Assembly (NCBI RefSeq): GCF_900111145.1
Contig: NZ_FOIR01000002.1
Location: 310,001 to 374,000, forward strand
Source of the DNA: Roseivirga pacifica
GTDB lineage: Bacteria; Bacteroidota; Bacteroidia; Cytophagales; Cyclobacteriaceae
Direction of reading: 5' to 3'
DNA: 64,000 bases
Part shown: positions 1 to 7,315 of the stretch, piece by piece
How the letters are laid out: each line of letters begins with the position of its first letter
Position numbering within the stretch: position 1 is the first letter of the stretch
Notes under the pieces: generated by a model
Told to the model about the DNA's origin: nothing
Database searches by the model: none
Seen by the model: the letters and a program-made list of their open reading frames with translations, nothing else
Position numbers and translations under genes: made by a program

Positions 1-827
1 GAAGAGCCGGATAAGACCGTTCCGTCTACCGGAATCTTTTCGCCCGGGCGCACAATGATGGTATAGCCTTTTTCAACTTCGGAAACCGGTATTTCCTTTT
101 CTTCACCATTGACAATTGCTTTCAGTGTTTTGGGCTGTAAACCCATTAGCTTTTTAATAGCCGAAGAAGTACTCGATTTAGCATTTTCCTCTAATAATTT
201 ACCCAAGGAGATAAAGGTGATGATAACCGTGGCGGCCTCGTAATAAACATGGGGCATTATGCCTTTGCTCATTAAATAATGTGGGAAGAAGGTATTGAAA
301 ACGCTGAAAACAAAAGCGACTCCCGTGCTGAGTGCCACCAGTGTATCCATATTGGCTTTGCCGTGCTTGGCTTGTTTCCAGGTATTAACGTAGAAGCTTC
401 TTCCGAAATAGAATAGGATGGGAATAGCAAGGGCAAGAGAGATGTATTTGCCGAGCTCCCAATCCATAAAGAACATGCCGATGAGAAAAACTGGGAGTGT
501 AAGTACGGCCGCCCAAATAGTGCGCTTTTTCGTCTCTTTGTATTGGTTTTTGGCCGCTTCTTCTTGCGCTTCTGGTGTGCTGTCTTTTGCCTCAATCACT
601 AAGTCGTAGCCAATGCCTTGAATAGCTTTTTTTAGTTCGGTTTTAGGCAAGTTTTGGCTGTATTGAACCAGCACCGAGTTTGATGCAAAATTGACGGTGG
701 CATCAGAAACGCCATCGGTATGCTTTAAGATGGATTCTACACTTGCAGCACACGATGCGCAGGTCATGCCAGTAACAGGAAAGGTCTCTTTTATCAGTTT
801 GCTGTTTTCTTTTGCTGCTGTTTCCAT
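1..827 (-). CDS. copA: Copper-translocating P1B-type ATPase, N-terminal part (cut by window edge)
   Basis: Only the first 275 codons lie in the window; the gene continues past base 1. Residues about 15-80 form a heavy-metal-associated (HMA) domain with the metal-binding motif GMTCASC at 20-26. Several hydrophobic segments and the start of the actuator region follow. By family this is an inner-membrane ATPase that exports Cu(I) from the cytoplasm. The start is the ATG at 827, since METAAKENSK leads straight into the HMA domain. The gene lies downstream of an AraC-type regulator with its own CPRC metal motif (986-1555), which supports a copper-responsive locus. The ion is inferred from the CxxC domain; the CPC membrane motif is outside the window. 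Confidence 0.9.
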   Translation of the reverse strand, partial: METAAKENSKLIKETFPVTGMTCASCAASVESILKHTDGVSDATVNFASNSVLVQYSQNLPKTELKKAIQGIGYDLVIEAKDSTPEAQEEAAKNQYKETKKRTIWAAVLTLPVFLIGMFFMDWELGKYISLALAIPILFYFGRSFYVNTWKQAKHGKANMDTLVALSTGVAFVFSVFNTFFPHYLMSKGIMPHVYYEAATVIITFISLGKLLEENAKSSTSSAIKKLMGLQPKTLKAIVNGEEKEIPVSEVEKGYTIIVRPGEKIPVDGTVLSGS

Positions 828-936
828 GGTGTTTTGCCTTTTATAATTTCAACACTACAAAGTTGGCTTGTTCAACAGCAAAAGGTGTTACAGAATTTTG
901 TGGTTCTGTTATAGTTTTTTGACTTATGAGAGGGCT

Positions 937-969
937 AGCTTTCCAAAAGTTTAAAACTTTTGGAAAGCT
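937..969 (-). terminator. Long perfect hairpin between the AraC-type gene and copA
   Basis: AGCTTTCCAAAAGTTT (937-952) is perfectly mirrored by 954-969 and begins 17 bases beyond the stop codon of the AraC-type gene. A good T-tract does not follow on the minus strand. It may be a terminator or an mRNA-stabilising hairpin that separates the regulator transcript from copA. Confidence 0.5.
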
Positions 970-985
970 TAACGATGGTTTAAGC

Positions 986-1555
986 TTAAATACCATCAAT
1001 ACGTTTATGGCCGGGCTTCTTCATTTTGCGGAAATCCGTTGGTGTCATGCCCGTTTCTTTTTTGAATTGTGTAGAAAGATAGGCTACGCTGCTGTATTGC
1101 ATTCGAAAAGCGATTTCGGACAGGCTCAACTCATTATAAAAAAGCAACTCTTTCACCTTCTCAATCTTCTGCTGGGCAATAAACTTTTCAATGGTAATGC
1201 CTTCAACACCAGAAAAGAGCCTGCTGAGGTAAGAGTATTCATGGTTCAATTGGTTGGCTATATAGCTAGAAAAGTTTTCGCTTAGTGCTGTTTCACTATG
1301 GTGAATTTGCGCTATGATGAGGCTTTTAATCGAGGAGATTAGGCTTGATTTTACACTTTCCAGTAGTTCGAAACCTTGGCTAGCAAGTTTGTGAGAAAGC
1401 TCCATTCGCTGTTCAGATGAAATAGCCTTTTTCAAGGACACTTGTCCCAATTCAATTTTGTCAAACGCAATGTTCAGTTCATTTAGCGTGTTTTGTACCG
1501 CACTGATACAGCGTGGGCACACCATGTTTTTTATGTGTAGGGTGTTTTCTGCCAT
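986..1555 (-). CDS. AraC-family regulator with N-terminal HMA-like metal-binding region
   Basis: This is a 189-residue protein. Residues 1-70 read like a compact HMA domain, with NMVCPRC at 11-16 giving a CxxC pair (C13, C16) and a following pattern of beta strands and helices. Residues about 90-180 are an AraC/XylS double helix-turn-helix; the segments around LSEIAFRMQYSS and LSTQFKKETGMTPTDFRK are typical. Bacteroidota carry similar short AraC proteins beside copper-export genes, so it probably senses Cu(I) or a related ion and controls copA, which starts 159 bases downstream. Metal sensing is inferred from the cysteine pair and the neighbour. It starts 3 bases after the stop of the HEAT-like gene, so the two are probably cotranscribed. 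Confidence 0.85.
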   Translation of the reverse strand: MAENTLHIKNMVCPRCISAVQNTLNELNIAFDKIELGQVSLKKAISSEQRMELSHKLASQGFELLESVKSSLISSIKSLIIAQIHHSETALSENFSSYIANQLNHEYSYLSRLFSGVEGITIEKFIAQQKIEKVKELLFYNELSLSEIAFRMQYSSVAYLSTQFKKETGMTPTDFRKMKKPGHKRIDGI

Positions 1556-1558
1556 AAA

Positions 1559-2077
1559 TTAAAGCTTAGCGATGCTCTTGAGTACTTTGCTCCCGCGGTT
1601 TTTAAAACCAGCCGAACCATAGGGAAGTTGCTCTTCTATTAAAAACTTTAGTTCGTCTTTAAGTTCCGGCACGCTGAATACAATCTTTTCAAGAACAGTC
1701 ATGGAAAAGCATTTTACCGCGATAGGTTCTTTATTATCAGCTAAATAGCCAAAGCATATTTCAGCCACTTCTCCGAAATAATCTTCAGGAATGGGTAATT
1801 CTTGCCAAGTGCGGACGGTATTACGCTTTACGGCATCGTGTAGGTTCTCTTTTTTTAGGTTCTCAATCATTTCTGGCCAGTAGGGGATCAATAACTCGCT
1901 TTTCTTTCTGGCCAAATCGCCAACTACCCAAGCCGAACGCTGCACTAGACGCCATTCACCATGCAGAAAGATTTTCATCAGCGCTGACAACCTTTCAGGG
2001 TGAGCTACGATATACTCTACAATTTTTGTCGTATTTTCCTTAGAATGATCATGATTGAGTTGCTTTTCGATGTCCAT
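1559..2077 (-). CDS. HEAT-repeat-like protein of unknown function
   Basis: The protein has about 172 residues, is predicted all-helical and has no signal peptide or membrane segment. Segments such as SALMKIFLHGEWRLVQRSAW and PIAVKCFSMTVLEKIV look like HEAT/ARM-type helical pairs. I chose the ATG at 2077 (MDIEKQLNHD); a GTG four codons upstream is also in frame. It lies directly upstream of the AraC-type regulator (3-base gap) and diverges from the DUF456 gene. The function is unknown; adaptor or scaffold proteins commonly have this fold. Confidence 0.75.
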   Translation of the reverse strand: MDIEKQLNHDHSKENTTKIVEYIVAHPERLSALMKIFLHGEWRLVQRSAWVVGDLARKKSELLIPYWPEMIENLKKENLHDAVKRNTVRTWQELPIPEDYFGEVAEICFGYLADNKEPIAVKCFSMTVLEKIVFSVPELKDELKFLIEEQLPYGSAGFKNRGSKVLKSIAKL

Positions 2078-2109
2078 AGAGAGCAGCACTAATTTTTAAC
2101 AACCAAATT

Positions 2110-2589
2110 ATGGATTTAATCCTCATCATACTCGGCTTTATCTTCATTATTGTTGGCGTGCTTGGTTGCTTCTTGCCAATTATTCCTGGTCCACCTATTA
2201 GCTTTTTGGCTCTGCTCTTTTTGCAGTGGACTGAAAAAGCGCCATTCGATAGCGATACACTCTGGACATGGGGAATAATTACGGTGGCCGTAACCGCGCT
2301 TGATTATGTGGTGCCTGTTTATGGTACCAAGAAATTTGGAGGTACCAAACGAGGTGTTTGGGGGAGTACCATTGGCTTGGTTGTTGGCATGTTCTTTTTT
2401 CCGCCTTTGGGCATTATTATTGGGCCATTTTTAGGGGCATTTCTAGGAGAGATGAGCACAGGCGAAGCAGATAATAAGCAGGCACTGAGGGCTGCTTTTG
2501 GTTCCTTTATTGGCTTTTTGGTAGGAACATTACTTAAGCTAGTTGCCTCGGCATGGATGGCATGGCTGTTTGTGGTAAACGTATTCTAA
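2110..2589 (+). CDS. DUF456 family membrane protein
   Basis: A 159-residue protein with four or five hydrophobic segments. The family signature is visible: PIIPGPP near residue 25, then YGTKKFGGTKRGVWGS around residues 73-88, then glycine-rich membrane helices. DUF456 proteins are small integral inner-membrane proteins of unknown function that are widespread in Bacteroidota. Only about 30 bases separate it from the divergent HEAT-like gene, so its promoter must be compact or overlap that gene's start. Confidence 0.85.
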   Translation: MDLILIILGFIFIIVGVLGCFLPIIPGPPISFLALLFLQWTEKAPFDSDTLWTWGIITVAVTALDYVVPVYGTKKFGGTKRGVWGSTIGLVVGMFFFPPLGIIIGPFLGAFLGEMSTGEADNKQALRAAFGSFIGFLVGTLLKLVASAWMAWLFVVNVF

Positions 2590-2646
2590 ATAGGGTTTTT
2601 CTTTCTGTCTTTTTTCATCAAGTAGTTTCCCGACTTACAAGTCTAT

Positions 2647-2717
2647 CGCCTTGTCGGTTTTGTCATATCATTTGTCGGGTAAGTGGTAGTCTACTGGTAT
2701 TCAGTCGATTAATTTTG
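2647..2717 (+). promoter_or_regulatory. Candidate direct-repeat promoter of the SprB-repeat operon (variant motif)
   Basis: CGCCTTGTCGGT (2647-2658) and TCATTTGTCGGG (2668-2679) share TTGTCGG at an exact 21-bp period. A perfect TAnnTTTG box (TAATTTTG, 2710-2717) follows after 30 bp. The layout resembles the tandem-repeat promoters elsewhere in the window and the TTTGTCGG-type site at 62972. There are only two repeats and the match is loose, so this could be chance. Confidence 0.35.
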
Positions 2718-2836
2718 TATCTTAAATAAGTAAGCCATTATTCGATTGTACCATTGGTGAGCAACAAATCTGCACCCAGATGATTTTACGTAAGTAATTA
2801 CAGTCTAATTAGTGTGCTTATTTAAATCTCTCTATC

Positions 2837-3631
2837 ATGAAAAAAAGTCGTTTATTACTAATCGTAGGGCTTACCTATGTGCTTTATCTATGGGCATGTA
2901 GCTCTGACAAAGAACCCGCTCCATCTGTTTGTGATGGAAGCCTCCTATTAAACTTAATATCCAAAACCGATGCAGCCTGTGGACTGGATGAAGGCGTAAT
3001 TGAAGTCGGAATTGTTGGCAACATTGGTGCCGTTTCGTATCAATTGAACAACGGTGCATCGCAAAGTAGCAGCGTATTTACGGGATTAAGTGCCGGAAGC
3101 TACACGGTTACCGCAACAGATAGTGAAGGCTGTACGACCACCGTTGATGTTACCATTCAAAATCAAGATGGGGTTAACGCTTCTCTTACTACTTCCGAAA
3201 CACAATGCGATGCTGCCTCGGGTGATATCACCATTTCTGCATCGGGCGGACAGCAACCTTACGAGTTTAAGCTAGATAACGGTGCCTACCAATCGGCCAA
3301 TACCTTTACGAGCTTAGCACAAGGCAACTATGAAGTGAGCGTAAGAGATGCAAGTGGTTGTGAGGTTGTACTTAGTGCCGAGATTAAAACAGACATTCAA
3401 TTCTCTCAAATTCAAAGCATTGTACAAACGAACTGTGCGGTATCTGGCTGTCACAATGGAACACAATCGCCTAACCTAACCACGACTGCGGGCATACAAT
3501 CCAATGCTGGAAGAATTCAGGCCAGAACAAGTGCGGGAACCATGCCTCCAGCATCAAGTGGAAGAAGTCTTACAAACGCAGAGATTGCAGCCATTGCTTG
3601 CTGGGTGAACGATGGTGCTCAAACAAACTAG
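2837..3631 (+). CDS. Lipoprotein with SprB-type repeats and a C-terminal cytochrome-c-like CX4CH segment
   Basis: A 264-residue protein with a signal sequence and lipobox ending LWAC (C21). Two SprB-like repeats follow (about 38-108 and 112-185), each ending in a YTVTATDSEGC-type strand. The last 70 residues contain CAVSGCH, a CX4CH variant of a haem c site, then TMPPASSG (a possible methionine ligand) and NAEIAAIACWVNDGA, typical of the last helix of small c-type cytochromes. It is probably a periplasmic or surface-exposed electron-transfer or binding lipoprotein. It leads an operon with an OB-fold protein, YceI and a DUF5777 barrel. Haem attachment is inferred, because the spacing is not the canonical CXXCH. 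Confidence 0.8.
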   Translation: MKKSRLLLIVGLTYVLYLWACSSDKEPAPSVCDGSLLLNLISKTDAACGLDEGVIEVGIVGNIGAVSYQLNNGASQSSSVFTGLSAGSYTVTATDSEGCTTTVDVTIQNQDGVNASLTTSETQCDAASGDITISASGGQQPYEFKLDNGAYQSANTFTSLAQGNYEVSVRDASGCEVVLSAEIKTDIQFSQIQSIVQTNCAVSGCHNGTQSPNLTTTAGIQSNAGRIQARTSAGTMPPASSGRSLTNAEIAAIACWVNDGAQTN

Positions 3632-3637
3632 TAGGCC

Positions 3638-4063
3638 ATGCAGAAGAGAAGACTCATCCTGTCGCTAATCTTTATTATTGGCATAGTTGCCGGCTATTTT
3701 GTTTATCAGAAATTCTTAAGCACATCACCCGGAATGGCTAAGCAGAAGGCAGTAGCCGAGGTGACCGCCATAGATGTTTATGCAGCTTTTGAAGCTGATG
3801 AATCAGCGGCAAATCAGCAGTATCTGAATCAAGTAATTCAGGTATCGGGTAGCATAGCAGGAGTAGAGCGACCAGCAGATGCTAACCCTGTAATTACGTT
3901 GGAAACTACTGGGTTCGGTTTGGTAAAATGCACCTTAGAACCTGGTTGGGACGAAGCCCAGCTTCAGTCACTTTCCACGGGTGATCAAATTACACTGAAA
4001 GGAGAGTGCATCGGTCTTTTGCTGGATCTGCTCATCAATAATGCCATCATTATTCAACCATAG
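3638..4063 (+). CDS. OB-fold protein of the tRNA_anti-like family
   Basis: A 141-residue protein with an N-terminal membrane anchor or signal (about residues 6-26). The rest, about 45-141, fits the OB-like fold seen in tRNA_anti-like proteins of Bacteroidota: NQVIQVSGSIAGVE, then VITLETTGFGLVKCTL, then ITLKGECIGLLLDLLINNAIII. The family name reflects fold similarity; nothing here shows RNA binding, and the location outside the cytoplasmic membrane argues against it. It sits 6 bases after the SprB-repeat gene and 6 bases before YceI, so it is part of the same operon. Confidence 0.75.
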   Translation: MQKRRLILSLIFIIGIVAGYFVYQKFLSTSPGMAKQKAVAEVTAIDVYAAFEADESAANQQYLNQVIQVSGSIAGVERPADANPVITLETTGFGLVKCTLEPGWDEAQLQSLSTGDQITLKGECIGLLLDLLINNAIIIQP

Positions 4064-4069
4064 TCAATC

Positions 4070-4636
4070 ATGAAACTGAATAACTTAAAGAAAATAGGCT
4101 TTACTGCCATATTGCTGTTGTCGTGTTTTAGCGCCTTTGGACAGCGCTACTTAACCCGCGAAGGCAAGATTAAATTCTACAGCCATGCCCCAATGGAAGA
4201 TATTACTGCACATAATAACAAGGTGCTGAGTATTATAGACATCGATAAAGGGCAAGTAGCGGTAGATATGCTCATTAAAGCTTTTGAATTCGAAAAGAAG
4301 CTGATGCAAGAGCACTTTAATGAGAACTACATGGAATCGGACGAATTTCCTAAAGCAACATTTAAAGGCAGTTTTGAAGTGCCCCAAGGCCTTAAACAAA
4401 TGACTGCCGGGAGTTATGAAGTTGCTGTAACGGGAGATATTACGATTCATGGTGTAACCAAGCCGCTAGCGCAGAATATTACGCTTAAGGTTGAAGACAA
4501 GAGTATTACTACACATTTTGTTTTCAATGTAAAAGTGAAAGACCACGATATAAAGATTCCGAACCTAGTGGTTAAGAATATTGCAGAGGAAATAGAGGTG
4601 ACAGCGGATTTTGTATTTAAACCTTTTGAGCGATGA
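4070..4636 (+). CDS. YceI family periplasmic protein
   Basis: A 188-residue protein with a cleavable signal peptide ending near AFGQ. The YceI lipocalin-like beta barrel follows, with GKIKFYSHAPMEDITAHN near the start and the conserved DEFPKATFKG and GDITIHGVTKPL segments. YceI barrels bind long isoprenoid or other amphipathic lipids. In Bacteroidota they often sit beside DUF5777 barrel genes, as here. The stop overlaps the start of the next gene by 4 bases (ATGA), indicating translational coupling. Confidence 0.9.
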   Translation: MKLNNLKKIGFTAILLLSCFSAFGQRYLTREGKIKFYSHAPMEDITAHNNKVLSIIDIDKGQVAVDMLIKAFEFEKKLMQEHFNENYMESDEFPKATFKGSFEVPQGLKQMTAGSYEVAVTGDITIHGVTKPLAQNITLKVEDKSITTHFVFNVKVKDHDIKIPNLVVKNIAEEIEVTADFVFKPFER

Positions 4637-5493
4637 GTAAGAAAAGCAGATACATATTAGTTGCAATGGTGATGGGGCTTCTGTGCTTCAACCTTAATGC
4701 ACAGAACGATTTGCTCGACATTTTAGAAGAAGAGCAGGAACCGGTTACTAATGAACCGATTGCTATTTTTAAGGCACAAAGACTTATAAATGGTCATACT
4801 ACCAAAACCAGAAGTAAAGGTGAGTTAGAGTTTATCATTATGCACCGTTTTGCTTCAATTCAAGGAGGCATAGATGAGTTGTTTGGCTTAGATGGTGCAA
4901 CTATTAAGTTCTCGTTTGAATATGGAATAACCGATAAACTTACGCTTGGGCTAGGCAGAAACTCTTTTGAAAAGGTTTATGATGGCTTTGTGAAGTATAA
5001 CTTCTTAAAACAAAGCGATACCTCTCCGTTTGAGATTACTTGGTTTTCATCAATGGCTGTTCGCACGCAAGACAGGGCCGATTATACAGTGAATGATTTT
5101 CAATCAAAGCTGTCATATGTGCACCAATTGCTCATTTCTCGAAAAATGGGCGAAAGGGTTTCGGTACAACTTATGCCAAGCTATGTGCACCGCAATAGGG
5201 TTCGGTATGATCAGGAAAACGACTATTTGTCGCTGGGTTTTGGCACAAGGGTAAAGCTAGATGACCGATGGTCGATTATTGGTGAATACTATTTGGGTTT
5301 AACGCAGGAGGAAACTGATGACTACTACAATTCCCTCGGTATTGGGGTTGAAATTGAAACTGGTGGTCACGTTTTTCAACTTACTTTTACCAACTCTAGG
5401 TCGCTAACGGAGAATGCCTTTATAACAGAGACTGTAGGCAATTGGGCTGATGGTGACATTCACTTTGGATTTAACTTATCAAGGACTTTCTAA
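4633..5493 (+). CDS. DUF5777 family outer-membrane beta-barrel protein
   Basis: A 286-residue protein with a signal peptide (cleavage near LNAQ). The remainder alternates amphipathic strands, for example KFSFEYGITDKLTLGLGR and RVKLDDRWSIIGEYYLGL, and ends in a short strand finishing SRTF, typical of outer-membrane barrels. DUF5777 members are uncharacterised barrels often coded after YceI and c-type cytochrome genes. It overlaps the YceI gene by 4 bases. A long inverted repeat follows immediately. Confidence 0.8.
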   Translation: MSKKSRYILVAMVMGLLCFNLNAQNDLLDILEEEQEPVTNEPIAIFKAQRLINGHTTKTRSKGELEFIIMHRFASIQGGIDELFGLDGATIKFSFEYGITDKLTLGLGRNSFEKVYDGFVKYNFLKQSDTSPFEITWFSSMAVRTQDRADYTVNDFQSKLSYVHQLLISRKMGERVSVQLMPSYVHRNRVRYDQENDYLSLGFGTRVKLDDRWSIIGEYYLGLTQEETDDYYNSLGIGVEIETGGHVFQLTFTNSRSLTENAFITETVGNWADGDIHFGFNLSRTF

Positions 5494-5497
5494 AATT

Positions 5498-5543
5498 CAT
5501 TGCTTTACTCTAAATTGTTCGGTGATTTTAGAGTAAAGCAATG
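5498..5543. repeat. 17-bp perfect inverted repeat reaching the next start codon
   Basis: CATTGCTTTACTCTAAA (5498-5514) is exactly mirrored by TTTAGAGTAAAGCAATG (5527-5543), with a 12-base loop. It starts 5 bases after the DUF5777 stop and its last three bases are the first ATG of the VCBS/ASPIC gene. No T-run follows on the plus strand. It could be a terminator of the upstream operon, a 3'-end stabiliser, or a hairpin that hides the downstream start; an alternative ATG at 5550 lies outside the stem. Confidence 0.8.
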
Positions 5544-7244
5544 GTAAGAATGGCTTGGCCGGCTTTATTAGTCGGCTTTTTTGTTTCCAATTTATTAACT
5601 GCACAGCAGGTACCATTTAGCGATTGGGCCAATCAATCGGGTTTGCAAGTGCCTTTTGGAATGGGCGTGTCGCTGGTAGATGTTAACCAAGATGGTTATG
5701 AGGATGTGTTTATTGCCCGTAAAAACCGAGACAATCTGCTATACCTGAACTTGGTAGATGGAACGTTCGAAGATATTTCTGCAGCGGCAGGAGTGGACTA
5801 CATTGGTACATCGTTGCAAAGCATCTGGGCGGATTATGACCAAGATGGAGACTTGGATTTCTTTTTGGGTACAGCTGGTGGGCAGCAAAACTTGCTTTAT
5901 CGAAACAATGGAGATCTTACATTTACTGAGGTATCGGAAACGGCAGGTGTAAACACCACGGTTCACGCGATTTTTTCTATGTGGGGCGATGTAAATGGCG
6001 ATGGCTGGTCAGACCTTTTCGTGTTTGCCCTGGAAGGCCAAAACCATTTCTACTTAAATCAAGGAAATGGTATTTTCAAGGATTATACGACAGAGGCGGG
6101 AGTCGTTCATCATCCGCTTTCCATGGGGGCTGCATTATTTGATTTCGACCATGATGGCGACCTAGATCTATACGAAACGCATGATGGTAAGTACGGTAAT
6201 TTTCTATACCAAAATGATGGAGAAGGTCACTTTACTGATGTTTCTGAAGCTTTTGAGATATACTTTGAGTCGAGTGCCATGGGCGTAAGCATTGGCGACT
6301 TTAACAACGATGGGTGGGAAGATATTTACCTGACCAACTTAGAGGGAAACTTCCTTTTTAGAAATAACGGTGGCACTAGTTTTAGTGAAATTGGTGCAAG
6401 CGCTGGTGTAGCCGATGAGGGCATGGGATGGGGTGTAAGTTGGCTCGATTATGACAATGATGGCTGGCTCGATCTTTACGTGGCAAACGATTCTTATTAT
6501 TCCGATTACCCGAATGTACTTTATAGAAACAATGGTGATGAAACATTCAGCATAGTTAAGGCTGACACAGAAAAGGATAAAGGGAGTTATGCCACAGCAA
6601 TAGGCGATATAAACCGTGATGGGCGAATGGACTTGCTACTCGCTAATCGTGGAAATACCGATTATAATCAGGTTTTCCTGAGTCAAACTATAGTTGGTAA
6701 TTGGCTTTCAGTAAGGCTTCTAGATCCTGAACATAATGCCTTAGTTGGTAGCCGCGTGTCTGTGACTGATGGGGGCTTTCAGGTTACTAGATGGCATTAT
6801 GCGGGAACCAGTTGGTCGGCCGATGATGCCGATAGACTGCACTTTGGTTTGGGCAATCATAATGCCGTTAGCTTAACAGTTCTTTGGCCAGATGGTCTGG
6901 AAGAACGATATGAGTCAGTGCCAATTAACGGGCATGTACTGCTCACCAAGGGTAGCGGTCTGACAGAAGAAGATATTCCACCAATAGCGAACCTCGGTAA
7001 CAGCATTACTTCTATAGCAGATGAAACTTTTGAGCTAGCCGTATACCCAAATCCTTTTACTGACCTTATTTGGGTAGACAATAATAGTTTTGAGTTTGAA
7101 ATATATACATATGAAAATAAATTAATATATAAATCAAATAAGGTCTACGAATCTATTAATACATCAGGGTGGAAGAGTGGCTTGTATTTTTTGATTTTAG
7201 TGCGTGATAGTGACCGTATTGTAAAGAAGCTATGGAAACAGTAG
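5541..7244 (+). CDS. Secreted VCBS/FG-GAP and ASPIC/UnbV protein with type IX sorting domain
   Basis: A 567-residue protein with an N-terminal signal (cleavage near LTAQQ). Seven calcium-loop repeats of the type DVNQDGYEDVF or DYDNDGWLDLY span residues about 45-370 and suggest a beta propeller. An ASPIC/UnbV region (about 390-470) contains the ending LHFGLG and WPDGLEERY. Residues about 495-567 are a type A T9SS sorting domain, with YPNPFTDLI and SGLYFLIL. It is therefore probably exported by T9SS to the cell surface or medium. The start may be ATG 5541 or ATG 5550 (MAWPALL); both give a usable signal peptide, but the first lies inside a 17-bp hairpin. Confidence 0.88.
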   Translation: MVRMAWPALLVGFFVSNLLTAQQVPFSDWANQSGLQVPFGMGVSLVDVNQDGYEDVFIARKNRDNLLYLNLVDGTFEDISAAAGVDYIGTSLQSIWADYDQDGDLDFFLGTAGGQQNLLYRNNGDLTFTEVSETAGVNTTVHAIFSMWGDVNGDGWSDLFVFALEGQNHFYLNQGNGIFKDYTTEAGVVHHPLSMGAALFDFDHDGDLDLYETHDGKYGNFLYQNDGEGHFTDVSEAFEIYFESSAMGVSIGDFNNDGWEDIYLTNLEGNFLFRNNGGTSFSEIGASAGVADEGMGWGVSWLDYDNDGWLDLYVANDSYYSDYPNVLYRNNGDETFSIVKADTEKDKGSYATAIGDINRDGRMDLLLANRGNTDYNQVFLSQTIVGNWLSVRLLDPEHNALVGSRVSVTDGGFQVTRWHYAGTSWSADDADRLHFGLGNHNAVSLTVLWPDGLEERYESVPINGHVLLTKGSGLTEEDIPPIANLGNSITSIADETFELAVYPNPFTDLIWVDNNSFEFEIYTYENKLIYKSNKVYESINTSGWKSGLYFLILVRDSDRIVKKLWKQ

Positions 7245-7263
7245 CCTATTTGACCACATAAAA

Positions 7264-7295
7264 AAATCCCACCCTAAGTGACTAGAGTGGGATTT
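7264..7295. terminator. Bidirectional terminator between convergent genes
   Basis: AAATCCCAC and GTGGGATTT form a near-perfect stem flanked by A/T runs on both sides. It lies between the stops of the VCBS/ASPIC gene (7244) and the M14 peptidase gene (7316), so it can serve both. Confidence 0.85.
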
Positions 7296-7315
7296 CTTCA
7301 TCTTTTGTACCTTAC

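Noticed and set aside
926-1285. Plus-strand ORF of 119 codons opposite the AraC-type gene
   Set aside because: It is the antisense shadow of a gene with clear family motifs and includes the palindromic hairpin region; no motif of its own.
3638-4063. RNA-related function suggested by the family name tRNA_anti-like
   Set aside because: The protein has an N-terminal signal or anchor and sits among envelope proteins; the name reflects only OB-fold similarity.
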